Made by a program: the position numbers and the translations under genes
IMG/VR virus record: IMGVR_UViG_3300025652_000374
Span: 1 to 28,721 of that record
From: a virus
Length of the DNA: 28,721 nt
Strand: one strand, 5' to 3'
Part shown: piece after piece, positions 1-8,362 of the stretch
How positions within the stretch are numbered: the first letter of the stretch is position 1
How the letters are laid out: each line of letters opens with the position of its first letter
Notes under the pieces: model-generated
Databases searched by the model: none
What the model was told of the DNA's origin: nothing
What the model saw: the letters and a program-made list of their open reading frames with translations, nothing else

Positions 1-98
1 CTATATACTGTGATGAATACTACGAAAACCAATGCATTCGTTAAAAGTATTGGGTTCTCTATAGCTTCAATCATCTTAATCATTATCTTATCACTCAT
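1..98 (-). CDS. Partial small membrane protein, holin candidate
   Basis: The gene starts with ATG at 98 and runs off the left edge, so only 32 residues are visible. It begins MSDKIMIKMIEAIENP and continues into a hydrophobic stretch (LLTNALVFVVFITVY) that looks like the start of a transmembrane helix. It lies after the fibre genes at the end of the late region, where lysis genes are often found, and a holin is a reasonable guess from position and topology. No family motif is visible. The start is the first ATG after the stop of the upstream gene, with an A-rich leader. Confidence 0.5.
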   Translation of the reverse strand, partial: MSDKIMIKMIEAIENPILLTNALVFVVFITVY

Positions 99-140
99 TT
101 TTTGTGATTTTTAGATGTGAAACTTATGTTTTAATTTGTT

Positions 141-443
141 TTAGTTATAAAAGCTATGATTAGGGTTTGATGGATGAACCTCATATTGACTCCAATCCTC
201 ATTCACAGTCTTCCAAGCTACATCCACATTGAAAGTAGTACCTTGCTCATCTATAACATAAGTGTCAGTATCCTCATCAAAATGTCCTTTATCTTGAAAT
301 CCTAATACAACTATTCCTTTTGTTGTGTCAGTTACCTGAACCTTTCTAAAATTAGGTAGGTCACCATTTTCATCTTGTTGTGCTAATGCTAAAATCATTG
401 TTTCAGCTTCTGCTTCGCTTGTAAAAATATACTTCTTATTCAT
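141..443 (-). CDS. Hypothetical late protein, 100 aa
   Basis: A 100-residue acidic soluble protein without signal peptide or membrane segment. It ends in a Pro/Asn-rich tail (VHPSNPNHSFYN). The start ATG at 443 follows an AT-rich leader with AAATAAATAATT, the initiation context used throughout this genome, and lies 10 bp after the stop of the large fibre-like gene. It follows two modular fibre proteins, so a role as fibre accessory protein or chaperone is possible but only from position. I do not recognise the family with certainty. Confidence 0.7.
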   Translation of the reverse strand: MNKKYIFTSEAEAETMILALAQQDENGDLPNFRKVQVTDTTKGIVVLGFQDKGHFDEDTDTYVIDEQGTTFNVDVAWKTVNEDWSQYEVHPSNPNHSFYN

Positions 444-453
444 AATTATTTAT

Positions 454-1950
454 TTATATAGTTGTTAATGTTTGTAATTCTGCATCTGATAATGCTTCGT
501 CAAATACTTGGATGTTTTTAGTTTTGCCATAGAAAGATTCGAGTGTTGTACTGTCAAGGTTAAGTTCAGATAATGTACCTATCGGAAATGTACTTCCACT
601 TGTGTCAGTTGCAACTTCTAAACCATTAACCCACAATGCAAAATCATTTTCTTTAAACTTTACAGCAATTTTTAAATTATCTAAAATATCGTAAGCAAAC
701 GTATTCATATTTGCTTGTATAGCACCACTACTAACAACAATATATTCTAACTTATTTAATTGATTACCATATCTTAGAATAATTCTATTTGAAATTGTTC
801 CATCAGATATTGAAATACCTTTTTTTGTACTATTATCACCTAAAGCACTTATCTCAACAAACAAGACACCCTCTTCACTATTAAAGTTATTTACATCCCC
901 TGCGTTATTAACAACATCGGCTAACCTTGTTGCTACAACACCTACTGTCGGGATTAGACTTGTAGGGTAAGATAAAGCTTCTTCTTGCCACCCCCAAATA
1001 TATACTTCATCTCCACTTGTTAAGCAACTAACAACAAGCTGACCAAGTCCCGTTGTTGAAGAAATAGAAAATCTTTTCCACTCATTCGTTACTGCCATTG
1101 TTGTATTAGATACACCCCCATTTATTGACATTCTAATATCTCCTACTCCCGTTTTTCTTTTTAAATATACAGAAAATGTACCATCCCCCGTTAAAATACT
1201 ACTATCTAAAATAAGACCATTTGCACTTGTTGCAGTAAGATATTCGACACCTAAAACACCCGATGGAGATGGTTCAGTAGCATCATTATTTATTGTGCCC
1301 CTTATTGTTGCATCACCAACATAGGTGTTGCTCAATTGTCTCAAATTCGTTGATTGTGGTTCAGTTAAAAGAACTCCTGCTGCATCATCTGTATAATCTA
1401 TACGAGCAAGGTTATCTCTGTTAACTTCTACTACTGATATATTGTCTATTGAGAGTTGTGTTGATTCGCTTGTACTTGCATTCATAAAAAGATTAGAAGT
1501 ATTTGCAACAAAATATTCTGTAAATGTACCATTGCTATTGTATAAAGGAAGTGCACCATCTTGAGATACATTTCTAATATATCCTTGAACGTAATTAGAA
1601 ACAGTAAAAGTAAGTTTGTAAGTTTTACCTACTGTAAGTATAGTCTGATATATATTTCCATTACCTCCAAGTACCATATTAGCATTAGCCTTACCTCCAC
1701 TTATAGTCCATCCATCTTGTTTAGTCCAATCAGTATCCGTTGTGAAATCACCATTAGTAATCAAGTCTGCACTTAGAATCTCTGTAACAGTTTCAATTAA
1801 TCCACTTTGATTAACTCTTGTTCCTGCTGAACCTCTTGCAACATCAAATGTTTCAGGTAGAAACCTACCATTCTGTCTTTTTTTATATCCAAGTAATGAG
1901 GAGTCTTTAACTCCCCAATTACCATTTCCTAAATTTAATGTATTTCCCAT
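454..1950 (-). CDS. Modular tail fibre or receptor-binding protein, 498 aa
   Basis: Probably a distal tail protein that contacts the host surface. The N-terminal ~50 residues carry a conserved attachment-like segment (FDVARGSAGTRVNQSGLIE). Residues about 60-175 form a beta-rich carbohydrate-binding-like module starting NGDFTTDTDW and ending LSIDNISVVEV. A second beta-rich domain (about 200-340) and a C-terminal LamG/concanavalin-like domain (about 350-497, with FKENDFALWVNGLEVATD) follow. It is a shorter paralogue of the 761-aa protein encoded just upstream, sharing the N-terminal segment, the module layout and the LamG-like domain. The two genes are separated by 1 bp and are clearly co-transcribed. 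Sugar-binding specificity cannot be read from the sequence. Confidence 0.75.
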   Translation of the reverse strand: MGNTLNLGNGNWGVKDSSLLGYKKRQNGRFLPETFDVARGSAGTRVNQSGLIETVTEILSADLITNGDFTTDTDWTKQDGWTISGGKANANMVLGGNGNIYQTILTVGKTYKLTFTVSNYVQGYIRNVSQDGALPLYNSNGTFTEYFVANTSNLFMNASTSESTQLSIDNISVVEVNRDNLARIDYTDDAAGVLLTEPQSTNLRQLSNTYVGDATIRGTINNDATEPSPSGVLGVEYLTATSANGLILDSSILTGDGTFSVYLKRKTGVGDIRMSINGGVSNTTMAVTNEWKRFSISSTTGLGQLVVSCLTSGDEVYIWGWQEEALSYPTSLIPTVGVVATRLADVVNNAGDVNNFNSEEGVLFVEISALGDNSTKKGISISDGTISNRIILRYGNQLNKLEYIVVSSGAIQANMNTFAYDILDNLKIAVKFKENDFALWVNGLEVATDTSGSTFPIGTLSELNLDSTTLESFYGKTKNIQVFDEALSDAELQTLTTI

Positions 1951-1951
1951 A

Positions 1952-4237
1952 TTAACTTATGTTATAGTTTAACGCAGCTGCCATTGATGCGTATGATGAA
2001 TAGTCAATATCTTTAGTCGTTAATAATTCTAATTCATTATCCGATAAAGCAGTTTTAAATACTTGTACTTGTGATGTTTTACCAAAAAGACTTGAACCTG
2101 AAGTCCCATCTGCAAGACTTAATTGATTAAAAGTGTTTGCAGGAAATGTAAGTCCGTTATTATCAGTACCAACCTCAACGCCATTTACCCACAAAGCAAA
2201 ATCATTTTCTTTGTATTTAACTGCTATTTTATTTAGGTCAGTTATAACTACTGTATGAGCCATACTTGCTTCAGTAACACCATTTCTACGGACAAGCATA
2301 GAAGCGTTAGGGCCATTGAGTGTTATAACAACTCTATTGTTGTTAGACCCATCAGACAAGGATATTCTTTTGCTTTCTACCTCATTAGATAAAGCACCTA
2401 CCTCAGCAAACAATACGCCTTCAACACTATTAAAATCACTTGATGTTCCTGCTCCCGTTACAGAATCTTGTAACCTTGTACGAACTGCTCCGTATGTTGG
2501 GATGTAACTTGTAGCGTAAGATAATTGTTCAAATTGAGCTCCGTATATGTATATAGATGGATTATTAAATAAAAATGCTTCAATCTGAGGATATAGATTA
2601 CCTACTGATGTTGTAGTTTCTGATACCTCAAATCTTTGCCACTTGCTTGTAGCTGTTTTTTTAACTTCTGAAGCTCCCGGAGCACCTCCTATTTCCATTC
2701 CGAAATCAACATTACTACCCGTAGCACTTTTTGCGTAAACACTAAAAGTATGTGTGCCAATTGCAGCTGCAACTATTGTCGTCTCAATTCTTGATGCTGC
2801 TGAAGATTGGTCAAAATTTAATTTAGAAGCATCGTTTTCACCACTTGGAGAAACAGTATCATTTGAATTTAAAGTAGAACCACTTACTAAGTTCCAAACA
2901 CTAAAATCATTTGACTGAGTAATAAGATTTGTTGATTGTGGTTCTGTTAATAGAACAGGGCATCCTCCATCTGTGTAATCTATTCTTGGAGTATCATCAC
3001 CATTTAATCTCTTGATTTTTATGTTGTCTATTGTAACGTCACAAGCAGCATTTCTTTTAATAGTAAGAGCAGCGTTAGTTGCAACTGCATAGAACTTATG
3101 AACACCAACAGTATCTTTAAGTATAATCCCCGAACCAAAAGAAGCCGTCACAGAAAGACCACCAATAACTGATTCTGTTATTTCATACTCCATTTCGTAA
3201 GTATCTCCAACTACTAATTTATTAAGTTGTTGAATGTGTTGATTTGTTCCATCAGATAAAATCCTTGCTCCTTGTGCAGTTATACTACATCCGTCAGTTA
3301 AAGTCCATTCTTGACCTACTTCTTCAACAATTATGTTTGATACAGAGCCTATGAAGCCTACTTGTGCTCGAAGCCTAAAAAGAGTTGTACTTGCAACTCC
3401 ATAAAAAGTATATGTGCCATTTGCAGTAATGCTGCCGATTACATTAGCAGCTCCAAGCCTTACAACAAGATTGCCTTGTACATAATCTAAAACCTCAAGT
3501 GTTACTTTGTAGTTTTCTCCCGTTACTAACGAATTTTGTTGTAAATCTCCGTTTGCACCATCTTGAATAGCCTTATCCTCTCCAATACTCCAACCACTTC
3601 CTAAACTCCAATTTTGACCAACCTCAACAAAACTAACATTGTCTATTGAGAGTGAGCCACTTGTTTGAGTTGAACCTACAGTAATAAAAAGCCTAACGCC
3701 CGTAGCAGTTGAACTTGTACATTTCAAGTATCCCGTTAATGTTTCTGCAGAACCACTTAATGTATGCGTGTATTCATTATTACCCAATGCAATCTTTAAA
3801 GATTGACCACTTAGTGTTGAACTTAATATATCTATAGAATACTTGAATGTTTTGTCAATTTCCCCAATAGATTCTTGAGTTAATAACTGTGTTGTTCCAT
3901 CTGCAATACAACTTGCTGCACCTCCACTAATAGTCCATTGACTACCTTTACTCCAATCAGTATCTGTAGCGAAATCACCATTCAAAATTACGTCTGAACC
4001 TTCTTGTGAGAAATCACCATTTAAAATTTGGTCTGCTCCCGTTTCTTCAAAGTCACCATTTAAAACCACATCTGCACCTAATGTACCTACGGGTTCAATT
4101 AATCCATCTTTATTTACTCTTGTTGCCAAACTTCCACGAGTTACGTCAAAATCGCCTCCTGCATTGTTTGGTAATACACTATATAATGTTCCATCCTTAT
4201 AACCTGAAGGAATCATTGCTACACTTGGTGTTGCCAT
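1952..4237 (-). CDS. Large modular tail fibre protein with three carbohydrate-binding-like modules, 761 aa
   Basis: A paralogue of the neighbouring 498-aa protein, probably receptor-binding. After an N-terminal attachment segment (FDVTRGSLATRVNKDGLIEP) there are three successive NGDF headers (NGDFEETG, NGDFSQEG, NGDFATDTDW at about residues 62-96). Three beta-sandwich-like modules follow at about 90-205, 208-305 and 308-410. The second and third restart with EVGQNWSLGSGW and EVGQEWTLTDGC, so the modules appear nested in one another. A further beta-rich domain (about 430-580) and a LamG-like domain (about 600-745, with YKENDFALWVNGVEVGTD) end the protein. No enzymatic motif is visible. The start ATG at 4237 has an A-rich leader (AAATAAATTATG). 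Confidence 0.78.
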   Translation of the reverse strand: MATPSVAMIPSGYKDGTLYSVLPNNAGGDFDVTRGSLATRVNKDGLIEPVGTLGADVVLNGDFEETGADQILNGDFSQEGSDVILNGDFATDTDWSKGSQWTISGGAASCIADGTTQLLTQESIGEIDKTFKYSIDILSSTLSGQSLKIALGNNEYTHTLSGSAETLTGYLKCTSSTATGVRLFITVGSTQTSGSLSIDNVSFVEVGQNWSLGSGWSIGEDKAIQDGANGDLQQNSLVTGENYKVTLEVLDYVQGNLVVRLGAANVIGSITANGTYTFYGVASTTLFRLRAQVGFIGSVSNIIVEEVGQEWTLTDGCSITAQGARILSDGTNQHIQQLNKLVVGDTYEMEYEITESVIGGLSVTASFGSGIILKDTVGVHKFYAVATNAALTIKRNAACDVTIDNIKIKRLNGDDTPRIDYTDGGCPVLLTEPQSTNLITQSNDFSVWNLVSGSTLNSNDTVSPSGENDASKLNFDQSSAASRIETTIVAAAIGTHTFSVYAKSATGSNVDFGMEIGGAPGASEVKKTATSKWQRFEVSETTTSVGNLYPQIEAFLFNNPSIYIYGAQFEQLSYATSYIPTYGAVRTRLQDSVTGAGTSSDFNSVEGVLFAEVGALSNEVESKRISLSDGSNNNRVVITLNGPNASMLVRRNGVTEASMAHTVVITDLNKIAVKYKENDFALWVNGVEVGTDNNGLTFPANTFNQLSLADGTSGSSLFGKTSQVQVFKTALSDNELELLTTKDIDYSSYASMAAALNYNIS

Positions 4238-4254
4238 AATTTATTTCTTATTTA

Positions 4255-4389
4255 TTATGTTAATTCTAATTTCTTGTCGATACAGTTTGGAGACTCTATA
4301 ACCCCTCCATCTGCCTTAACTCGTGTTATAAATGCTTTGGTCTCATCAGAGAAACCTAAAAGCAACATCATTACTCTACGCCTACTCAT
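4255..4389 (-). CDS. Small phage protein, 44 aa
   Basis: A short gene starting MSRRRVMMLLLGFSDETK and containing FITRVKADGGVIESPNC. Its ATG overlaps the TAA of the upstream 83-aa gene (TAATG), which indicates translational coupling. From memory, the segment FI-RV-ADGG-VES is recurrent in fibre-adjacent proteins of Bacteroidota phages, either as a small separate gene or at the N-terminus of larger tail proteins. Here it directly precedes the modular fibre gene, so it may assist fibre attachment. That role is inferred from position only. Confidence 0.6.
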   Translation of the reverse strand: MSRRRVMMLLLGFSDETKAFITRVKADGGVIESPNCIDKKLELT

Positions 4390-4640
4390 TATATCTCTGA
4401 ATCAAAGTATCCATCTAATGCAGTTTTAAGAGCTGCAAAAGAAGCATATACTGTTCCTGCTTCATTGTGTAAAGAAGTGTAAGGAGCTTGTATTAGCAAT
4501 TCACCTGTTTGTACTGTCTTAACAAGTAAATAATCCCCTTGTTTTTGTCTTTGAATCTCGCAATATGCCGGGTATCTGTATTCTATACCATTCTCAATTA
4601 CTAATTCCTTTGTTGCTGAATCTTCATAAATTTTAATCAT
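4389..4640 (-). CDS. Hypothetical structural or tail-associated protein, 83 aa
   Basis: A small soluble protein (MIKIYEDSATKELVIENG...) that ends with an acidic helix (SFAALKTALDGYFDSEI). Its position between the 167-aa tube-like protein and the fibre genes suggests a minor structural or fibre-attachment role. The leader has a run of AAATAAATAAATAATAA before the ATG. Its stop codon overlaps the start of the next small gene. No catalytic or membrane motif is visible. Confidence 0.65.
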   Translation of the reverse strand: MIKIYEDSATKELVIENGIEYRYPAYCEIQRQKQGDYLLVKTVQTGELLIQAPYTSLHNEAGTVYASFAALKTALDGYFDSEI

Positions 4641-4675
4641 CGTCTTATTATTTATTTATTTATTATTAATTATTG

Positions 4676-5179
4676 TTAATCTACTACGTTAAATATTGTT
4701 TCAAAATTAGGTATGTAATACGCTTGATTATCTTCTTTAGCAGTTAAAGATATATTGAAACCATTCATATCTGAGCGACTTGTTCCACTTGAAGCACTTA
4801 CAGTAACTTCACCACCATTTCTCATCCCTATAAATCTATACTTCCCATTCCTATCTAATATAACTGCACTATAATCTTTATTAGCTAACTTATATACTTC
4901 AGATAACTCATCTGATTCTGTTATAGTAAAATTTAATTTCTGCGTCCACTCAATACCACCATTTAATACTGCCGTTGATTCTGTAAAAGATATATTTTGT
5001 GCTTCATATAAAAAAGCATCAGTTAATGGGAATGTCACCACCTCTTGGTCTGATACTAAGTTCAAGCTCTTTGAATATTTTTTATAAGCAAATAGATACA
5101 GTTTATCTATACCTCCTTGCCTGTCTTTGCAATTTTTTTTAATTGCTTTGGTAATATTACAGGTTATAAATTCAGCCAT
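4676..5179 (-). CDS. Tube- or decoration-like structural protein, paralogue of the 173-aa protein
   Basis: A 167-residue protein with the same plan as the product of 8363-8884. Both start with an Ile-Thr-Asn-like N-terminus and a Cys-Lys basic patch (ITCNITKAIKKNCKDRQGG here, CDITNGRDRACKEGLGG there), then LYLF/LYLY. Both share a C-terminal block with DRNGKYRFIGM...SRSDMNGF here and DRNGNHHAIGL...AKTDMNGY there. The predicted fold is mostly beta. Such small beta proteins next to connector genes are often tail-tube or head-decoration subunits. It lies 2 bp from the connector gene upstream. Confidence 0.65.
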   Translation of the reverse strand: MAEFITCNITKAIKKNCKDRQGGIDKLYLFAYKKYSKSLNLVSDQEVVTFPLTDAFLYEAQNISFTESTAVLNGGIEWTQKLNFTITESDELSEVYKLANKDYSAVILDRNGKYRFIGMRNGGEVTVSASSGTSRSDMNGFNISLTAKEDNQAYYIPNFETIFNVVD

Positions 5180-5181
5180 AA

Positions 5182-5760
5182 TTATCTTCTGTGTTTATAT
5201 GAATATCTATTCCATTCACCATTGCCTTCCTCGTAATTCCTATCCTCTACTCTGTTTGATGGTCTATCAAAGAACCATCCACTTCTATTTGTAATACTTT
5301 TAGATGCGTTAACCTCATCCTGATATAATTTATATTCAGGTATTGTATTGTGACATAACCATTTATCAAGTCTACTGATGTATGTATCAGCTATCCCTGC
5401 GTAAGTATCAGCTAATCCATTTATCTCATCATCACTCATTAACTCAGCATTTTCAGCAGTATGTTTGAACGCACCTCCATTAGCTATCATGTAAGAACTA
5501 ATTTTAATGTATTCAGACAATGCTTGATTCTTTGTAATTGGCTTAACAAACTTATCGTACAACTCAAGGTATAATCCTGTTAACGTATCTGCTTCAGCAC
5601 CACTTAAAATTACATCATATAGCTCTGTACCTAATAATCTTTGTATTGTAATTATCTGAACATTTGCTATTGAAAATAAGAATTTGTCTTGGTCCACATT
5701 ACCTCCTAAGATAGTAGTTGACTTTAATTCTTGTGGTGTTATAAATAAAAACTCTGCCAT
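5182..5760 (-). CDS. Head-tail connector-like protein (DUF6712-like), 192 aa
   Basis: A mostly helical 192-residue protein beginning FLFITPQELKSTTILGGNVD. The N-terminal pattern, with a following helix containing IQRLLGTELYD, resembles gp6-like adaptor proteins and the family I recall as DUF6712 in Bacteroidota phages. It is encoded 2 bp downstream of the portal gene, the usual place for a head completion or adaptor protein that bridges portal and tail. The C-terminal ~35 residues are charged and aromatic (FFDRPSNRVEDRNYEEG). The assignment rests on position and general similarity. Confidence 0.62.
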   Translation of the reverse strand: MAEFLFITPQELKSTTILGGNVDQDKFLFSIANVQIITIQRLLGTELYDVILSGAEADTLTGLYLELYDKFVKPITKNQALSEYIKISSYMIANGGAFKHTAENAELMSDDEINGLADTYAGIADTYISRLDKWLCHNTIPEYKLYQDEVNASKSITNRSGWFFDRPSNRVEDRNYEEGNGEWNRYSYKHRR

Positions 5761-5762
5761 TG

Positions 5763-7520
5763 TTACGATTTATTATTGTGAGGCTTAATTGAAACGTCAC
5801 TCTTGTTAGAAGGTACTTTATACCCTTTTCTTTTTGCTTCTGATGTACTTATTGTTTTAGCTAATGGAGAATTTGCATCTGTCTTACCTTTGTTTAAGTA
5901 TATTTCTCTCTGCCATTGGTGCTTACAAGTTCCGTTAGGGAAGTCCTTAGACATTTTACCCCCACCTTTCCATAACCATATAGAGTAAGGAGCATCACCA
6001 CCTTTACCTTTACCGAAACCGGGATTGGTAGATGATTTCTCCATTTTCAATATATCTTCTTTTCTATATAGTTTATTTGCCGACATCATTTTAGCACAAA
6101 ACTCTCTTTGTGGATTTGGATTCCCTACGTATCTGTATCTAATTCTTACTGCTTCACTATCTTGTGAACTCTTTGCATTTGGTCTTGCAGTACCTGTGTT
6201 TGGTTCTGCTGCTAATGTCAAAAAACCTCTCAAATCATCGTCAGTATCATAGTCAACCTCAGATGAACATAATAACTCCCATTCATCTTCATTTGTAACT
6301 TCACCCATCTGAATCAACTCATCAGCCATAGATGTCAATACACCACATCCTTCTTTACACCCTTCAGAAGACATTTTAAGGTCTGTTTCATGCACGTTAT
6401 CATCTTTAGACTCTGTTTCTTCCTTAATCATCTCTTCCTCCTGTGTAATAGGCTTAAAAATCAAATCTAAGTTTATGTCAAACTGAACTAATACTTCCTC
6501 AATAGCTTCCAAAACGAATTGTTGTTTAGGTGCAATCACTCTTTTCATTAATTGCTTCTCTGACATATCCATCATATCAGCCTCATTAGCGAATCCTGTA
6601 GCTGAAGATAGTCCAACAAGTGAAGGTGATATAACTCTATGAGCAGTCATTATCTGACTCTTCGCTTCTATAGTTAAGAAATCCCATTGCTTATGTACAT
6701 TTGCATTAACAGGGAATGGTGTTACTGATATCTCAACATCTAATCCGTTAAAAGATATAATAAAATTACTCGCATTACTTGAAGATGTTAGTTTCTTTTT
6801 AACTTGTGCTTCAAACTCTGCCTTCTCTTCATCAGAATAACTGTCTCCATTAGGTATATTAATGATATAACCTGCTGATAATCCGTTCTGAATAGATGAG
6901 ATAGCCATATTAGAAATCTCTTCCTCCATTTGAGCGTATTGTAATCCTGCCATGTAATCAGGTGTTCCGAAAAATTCGTTACCTGCCTTATATTCTTTAG
7001 CTACATATATCTCTGTTTGTTTTGTGTCTGATATTCCGAATGCAGGGAAGTTCTGAGGGAAATACTTTTCTTTTCTTCTGTCTTTCCAACTTCTTGAATA
7101 CCAATAAGAAGTAATGTCTCCATCCTCATCTTCTAATGAAGGCACTACCATTTGCTTAGGTAAGTGTATTAAAGAGTTTAAACTACCGTCTCTGTTCTTT
7201 ATAACTTGAAATGAGAACTCTCCAAATATCTGAGCGTCCTGCACCATTTTTCTTAAATCTTTTGGTCTCAATATAGACTGTAGTAACGCCCAATCATTAA
7301 CAACTGCATCACTAATGTTGTTTGTAAAACCTAATCCTCTTCCGTATGTGAGAGTTTCATAAGATTTATTGATTGATGAGTTAGTAGGTGAACCATTATT
7401 TCTTTTGATTATATAATCATAAAAGTTATTATCCTTCCCGTTTAGAACCCAATCATTACTCTTATCTTCTTGTATAGCAGGTCTCGTGTAACTTGAGAGT
7501 GTTATTAATTTAATATCCAT
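5763..7520 (-). CDS. Portal protein with C-terminal MuF-like domain, 585 aa
   Basis: Residues about 1-355 look like a phage portal. They include an N-terminal region with a conserved NDNFYDYIIKR-like stretch (NNFYDYIIKRNNGS), a central domain with MEEEISNMAISSIQNGLSAG, and the FLTIEAKSQIMTAHRVISPSLVG region typical of the portal stem. After an acidic linker with Cys residues (EGCKEGCGV, about 385) comes a ~150-residue tail. It contains RYRYVGNPNPQREFC, KLYRKEDILKM, NPGFGKGKGG and YSIWLWKGGGK, then a His/Trp-containing block, which resembles head-morphogenesis (MuF-type) domains. Portals are dodecameric DNA-entry rings, and MuF proteins are minor head proteins. The fusion would explain the 585-residue length. 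Confidence 0.75.
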   Translation of the reverse strand: MDIKLITLSSYTRPAIQEDKSNDWVLNGKDNNFYDYIIKRNNGSPTNSSINKSYETLTYGRGLGFTNNISDAVVNDWALLQSILRPKDLRKMVQDAQIFGEFSFQVIKNRDGSLNSLIHLPKQMVVPSLEDEDGDITSYWYSRSWKDRRKEKYFPQNFPAFGISDTKQTEIYVAKEYKAGNEFFGTPDYMAGLQYAQMEEEISNMAISSIQNGLSAGYIINIPNGDSYSDEEKAEFEAQVKKKLTSSSNASNFIISFNGLDVEISVTPFPVNANVHKQWDFLTIEAKSQIMTAHRVISPSLVGLSSATGFANEADMMDMSEKQLMKRVIAPKQQFVLEAIEEVLVQFDINLDLIFKPITQEEEMIKEETESKDDNVHETDLKMSSEGCKEGCGVLTSMADELIQMGEVTNEDEWELLCSSEVDYDTDDDLRGFLTLAAEPNTGTARPNAKSSQDSEAVRIRYRYVGNPNPQREFCAKMMSANKLYRKEDILKMEKSSTNPGFGKGKGGDAPYSIWLWKGGGKMSKDFPNGTCKHQWQREIYLNKGKTDANSPLAKTISTSEAKRKGYKVPSNKSDVSIKPHNNKS

Positions 7521-7523
7521 ATC

Positions 7524-7928
7524 TTAGTAGTAAAATTTATCTTTAGTCAACAGGTATTCTTGTGAATCTTGTGTTGTGGATATAAAAATACCTCTATATA
7601 TAACCTCTAAAGTGTTTATATAATTAACAACTACATCATATCTGCTTTCACTTCTGAAGTTATAGTCAAATGTCAGAACTAACTTACCATTTTGAACTTC
7701 AAATGTGTTCTCTAATAAAGTAGATTCACTTTTAAAATTATCAGTTATAATTATACTTAAATAATCCTCTTGAATAGAACTTTTTATGCAACCATCATCC
7801 TCAATAATCCCTGAATCAGCAGAAACTCTATCTACAAATGCCTGAACTTCTTCAGTCACAGATTCTACATCGAATCTTGGAACTACAGAAATTGTATGTG
7901 TTGTATCGTTAGGGTTTACTACTATCAT
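7524..7928 (-). CDS. Hypothetical structural protein, 134 aa
   Basis: A mostly beta protein (MIVVNPNDTTHTISVVPRF...) with a C-terminal part ending IYRGIFISTTQDSQEYLLTKDKFYY. It is the first minus-strand gene after the plus-strand island and is followed by the portal gene 3 bp later. The start is fixed by a late-promoter-like motif at 7941-7956, 12 bp before the ATG. I recall similar small proteins beside portal genes in Bacteroidota phages, but no function is known to me. A minor head or neck role is possible. Confidence 0.68.
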   Translation of the reverse strand: MIVVNPNDTTHTISVVPRFDVESVTEEVQAFVDRVSADSGIIEDDGCIKSSIQEDYLSIIITDNFKSESTLLENTFEVQNGKLVLTFDYNFRSESRYDVVVNYINTLEVIYRGIFISTTQDSQEYLLTKDKFYY

Positions 7929-7940
7929 TTATATTGTCTT

Positions 7941-7956
7941 TATACTATTTAACGTT
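7941..7956 (-). promoter_or_regulatory. Late-promoter-like motif, copy 4 (divergent form)
   Basis: The minus strand reads AACGTTAAATAGTATA, aligned with three closer copies that read (C/A)ACGTTAATA(A/G)GTATAT. It lies in the 147-bp spacer between two divergent genes and 12 bp upstream of the ATG at 7928. The motif restarts minus-strand transcription after the plus-strand island, whose bidirectional terminator would stop readthrough. The promoter role is inferred from its repeated placement. Confidence 0.55.
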
Positions 7957-8016
7957 TAGATGTTTGTTTTGTTATTATAAAAAAAAATAATTTAAAATAA
8001 ATTAAAATAAATTAGG

Positions 8017-8044
8017 TTTGTATTAATATGTTTGCTTATCTTTG
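8017..8044 (+). promoter_or_regulatory. Host-type promoter for the plus-strand gene at 8076
   Basis: The pattern is TTTG (8017-8020), a 16-bp spacer and TATCTTTG (8037-8044), followed by CAGAGT. This fits the Bacteroidota consensus TTTG/TAnnTTTG. The flanks AAATTAGGTTT and TTTGCAGAGT are the same as at the minus-strand promoters at 25580 and 28306, so these are copies of one promoter cassette. The ATG lies 32 bp downstream, after the leader TAGAAATT. Confidence 0.8.
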
Positions 8045-8075
8045 CAGAGTAATAAATAATTAAAAAATAGAAATT

Positions 8076-8294
8076 ATGTATTTAACTGAAAACCAAGAGA
8101 ATAAGATTTATACAGAAGTGACTAACTATTTCGAAAAAAATAATGGAGAAGTTACTAACTGCGAAACTAAATTTGTAACAGAAGATTACAACTATTTTTA
8201 TTTTTGTACTGAAGAGTTGTTTCAGGTAAAAGTTACATTCAAAACAAATAACGGAAAGCTATTAAAAAGAAGCTTAAGAACAGAATTAGAATAA
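8076..8294 (+). CDS. Plus-strand moron-like small protein, 72 aa
   Basis: A 72-residue protein starting MYLTENQENKIYTEVTNYF, of mixed helix and beta character, with two Cys residues and many aromatic residues in the middle (EDYNYFYFCTEELFQV) and a basic C-terminus. It has no signal peptide or membrane helix. It is transcribed against the late operon from its own host-type promoter and is closed by a bidirectional terminator, so it can be expressed independently of the late programme. That arrangement is typical of morons and of small anti-host or regulatory genes. I do not recognise the family. Confidence 0.75.
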   Translation: MYLTENQENKIYTEVTNYFEKNNGEVTNCETKFVTEDYNYFYFCTEELFQVKVTFKTNNGKLLKRSLRTELE

Positions 8295-8310
8295 CTAAAA
8301 ACTAAACAAA

Positions 8311-8344
8311 AAAAAGCTCCTCACAATTAAGTCAGGAGCTTTTA
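8311..8344. terminator. Bidirectional intrinsic terminator
   Basis: The arms AGCTCCT (8315-8321) and AGGAGCT (8334-8340) form a 7-bp stem around a 12-nt loop. T runs follow in both directions: TTTTAT on the plus strand, and TTTTTTTT on the minus strand from the A-run at 8307-8315. It lies between two convergent genes and can end both transcripts. Confidence 0.85.
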
Positions 8345-8362
8345 TATTTAAAATAGTATTTA

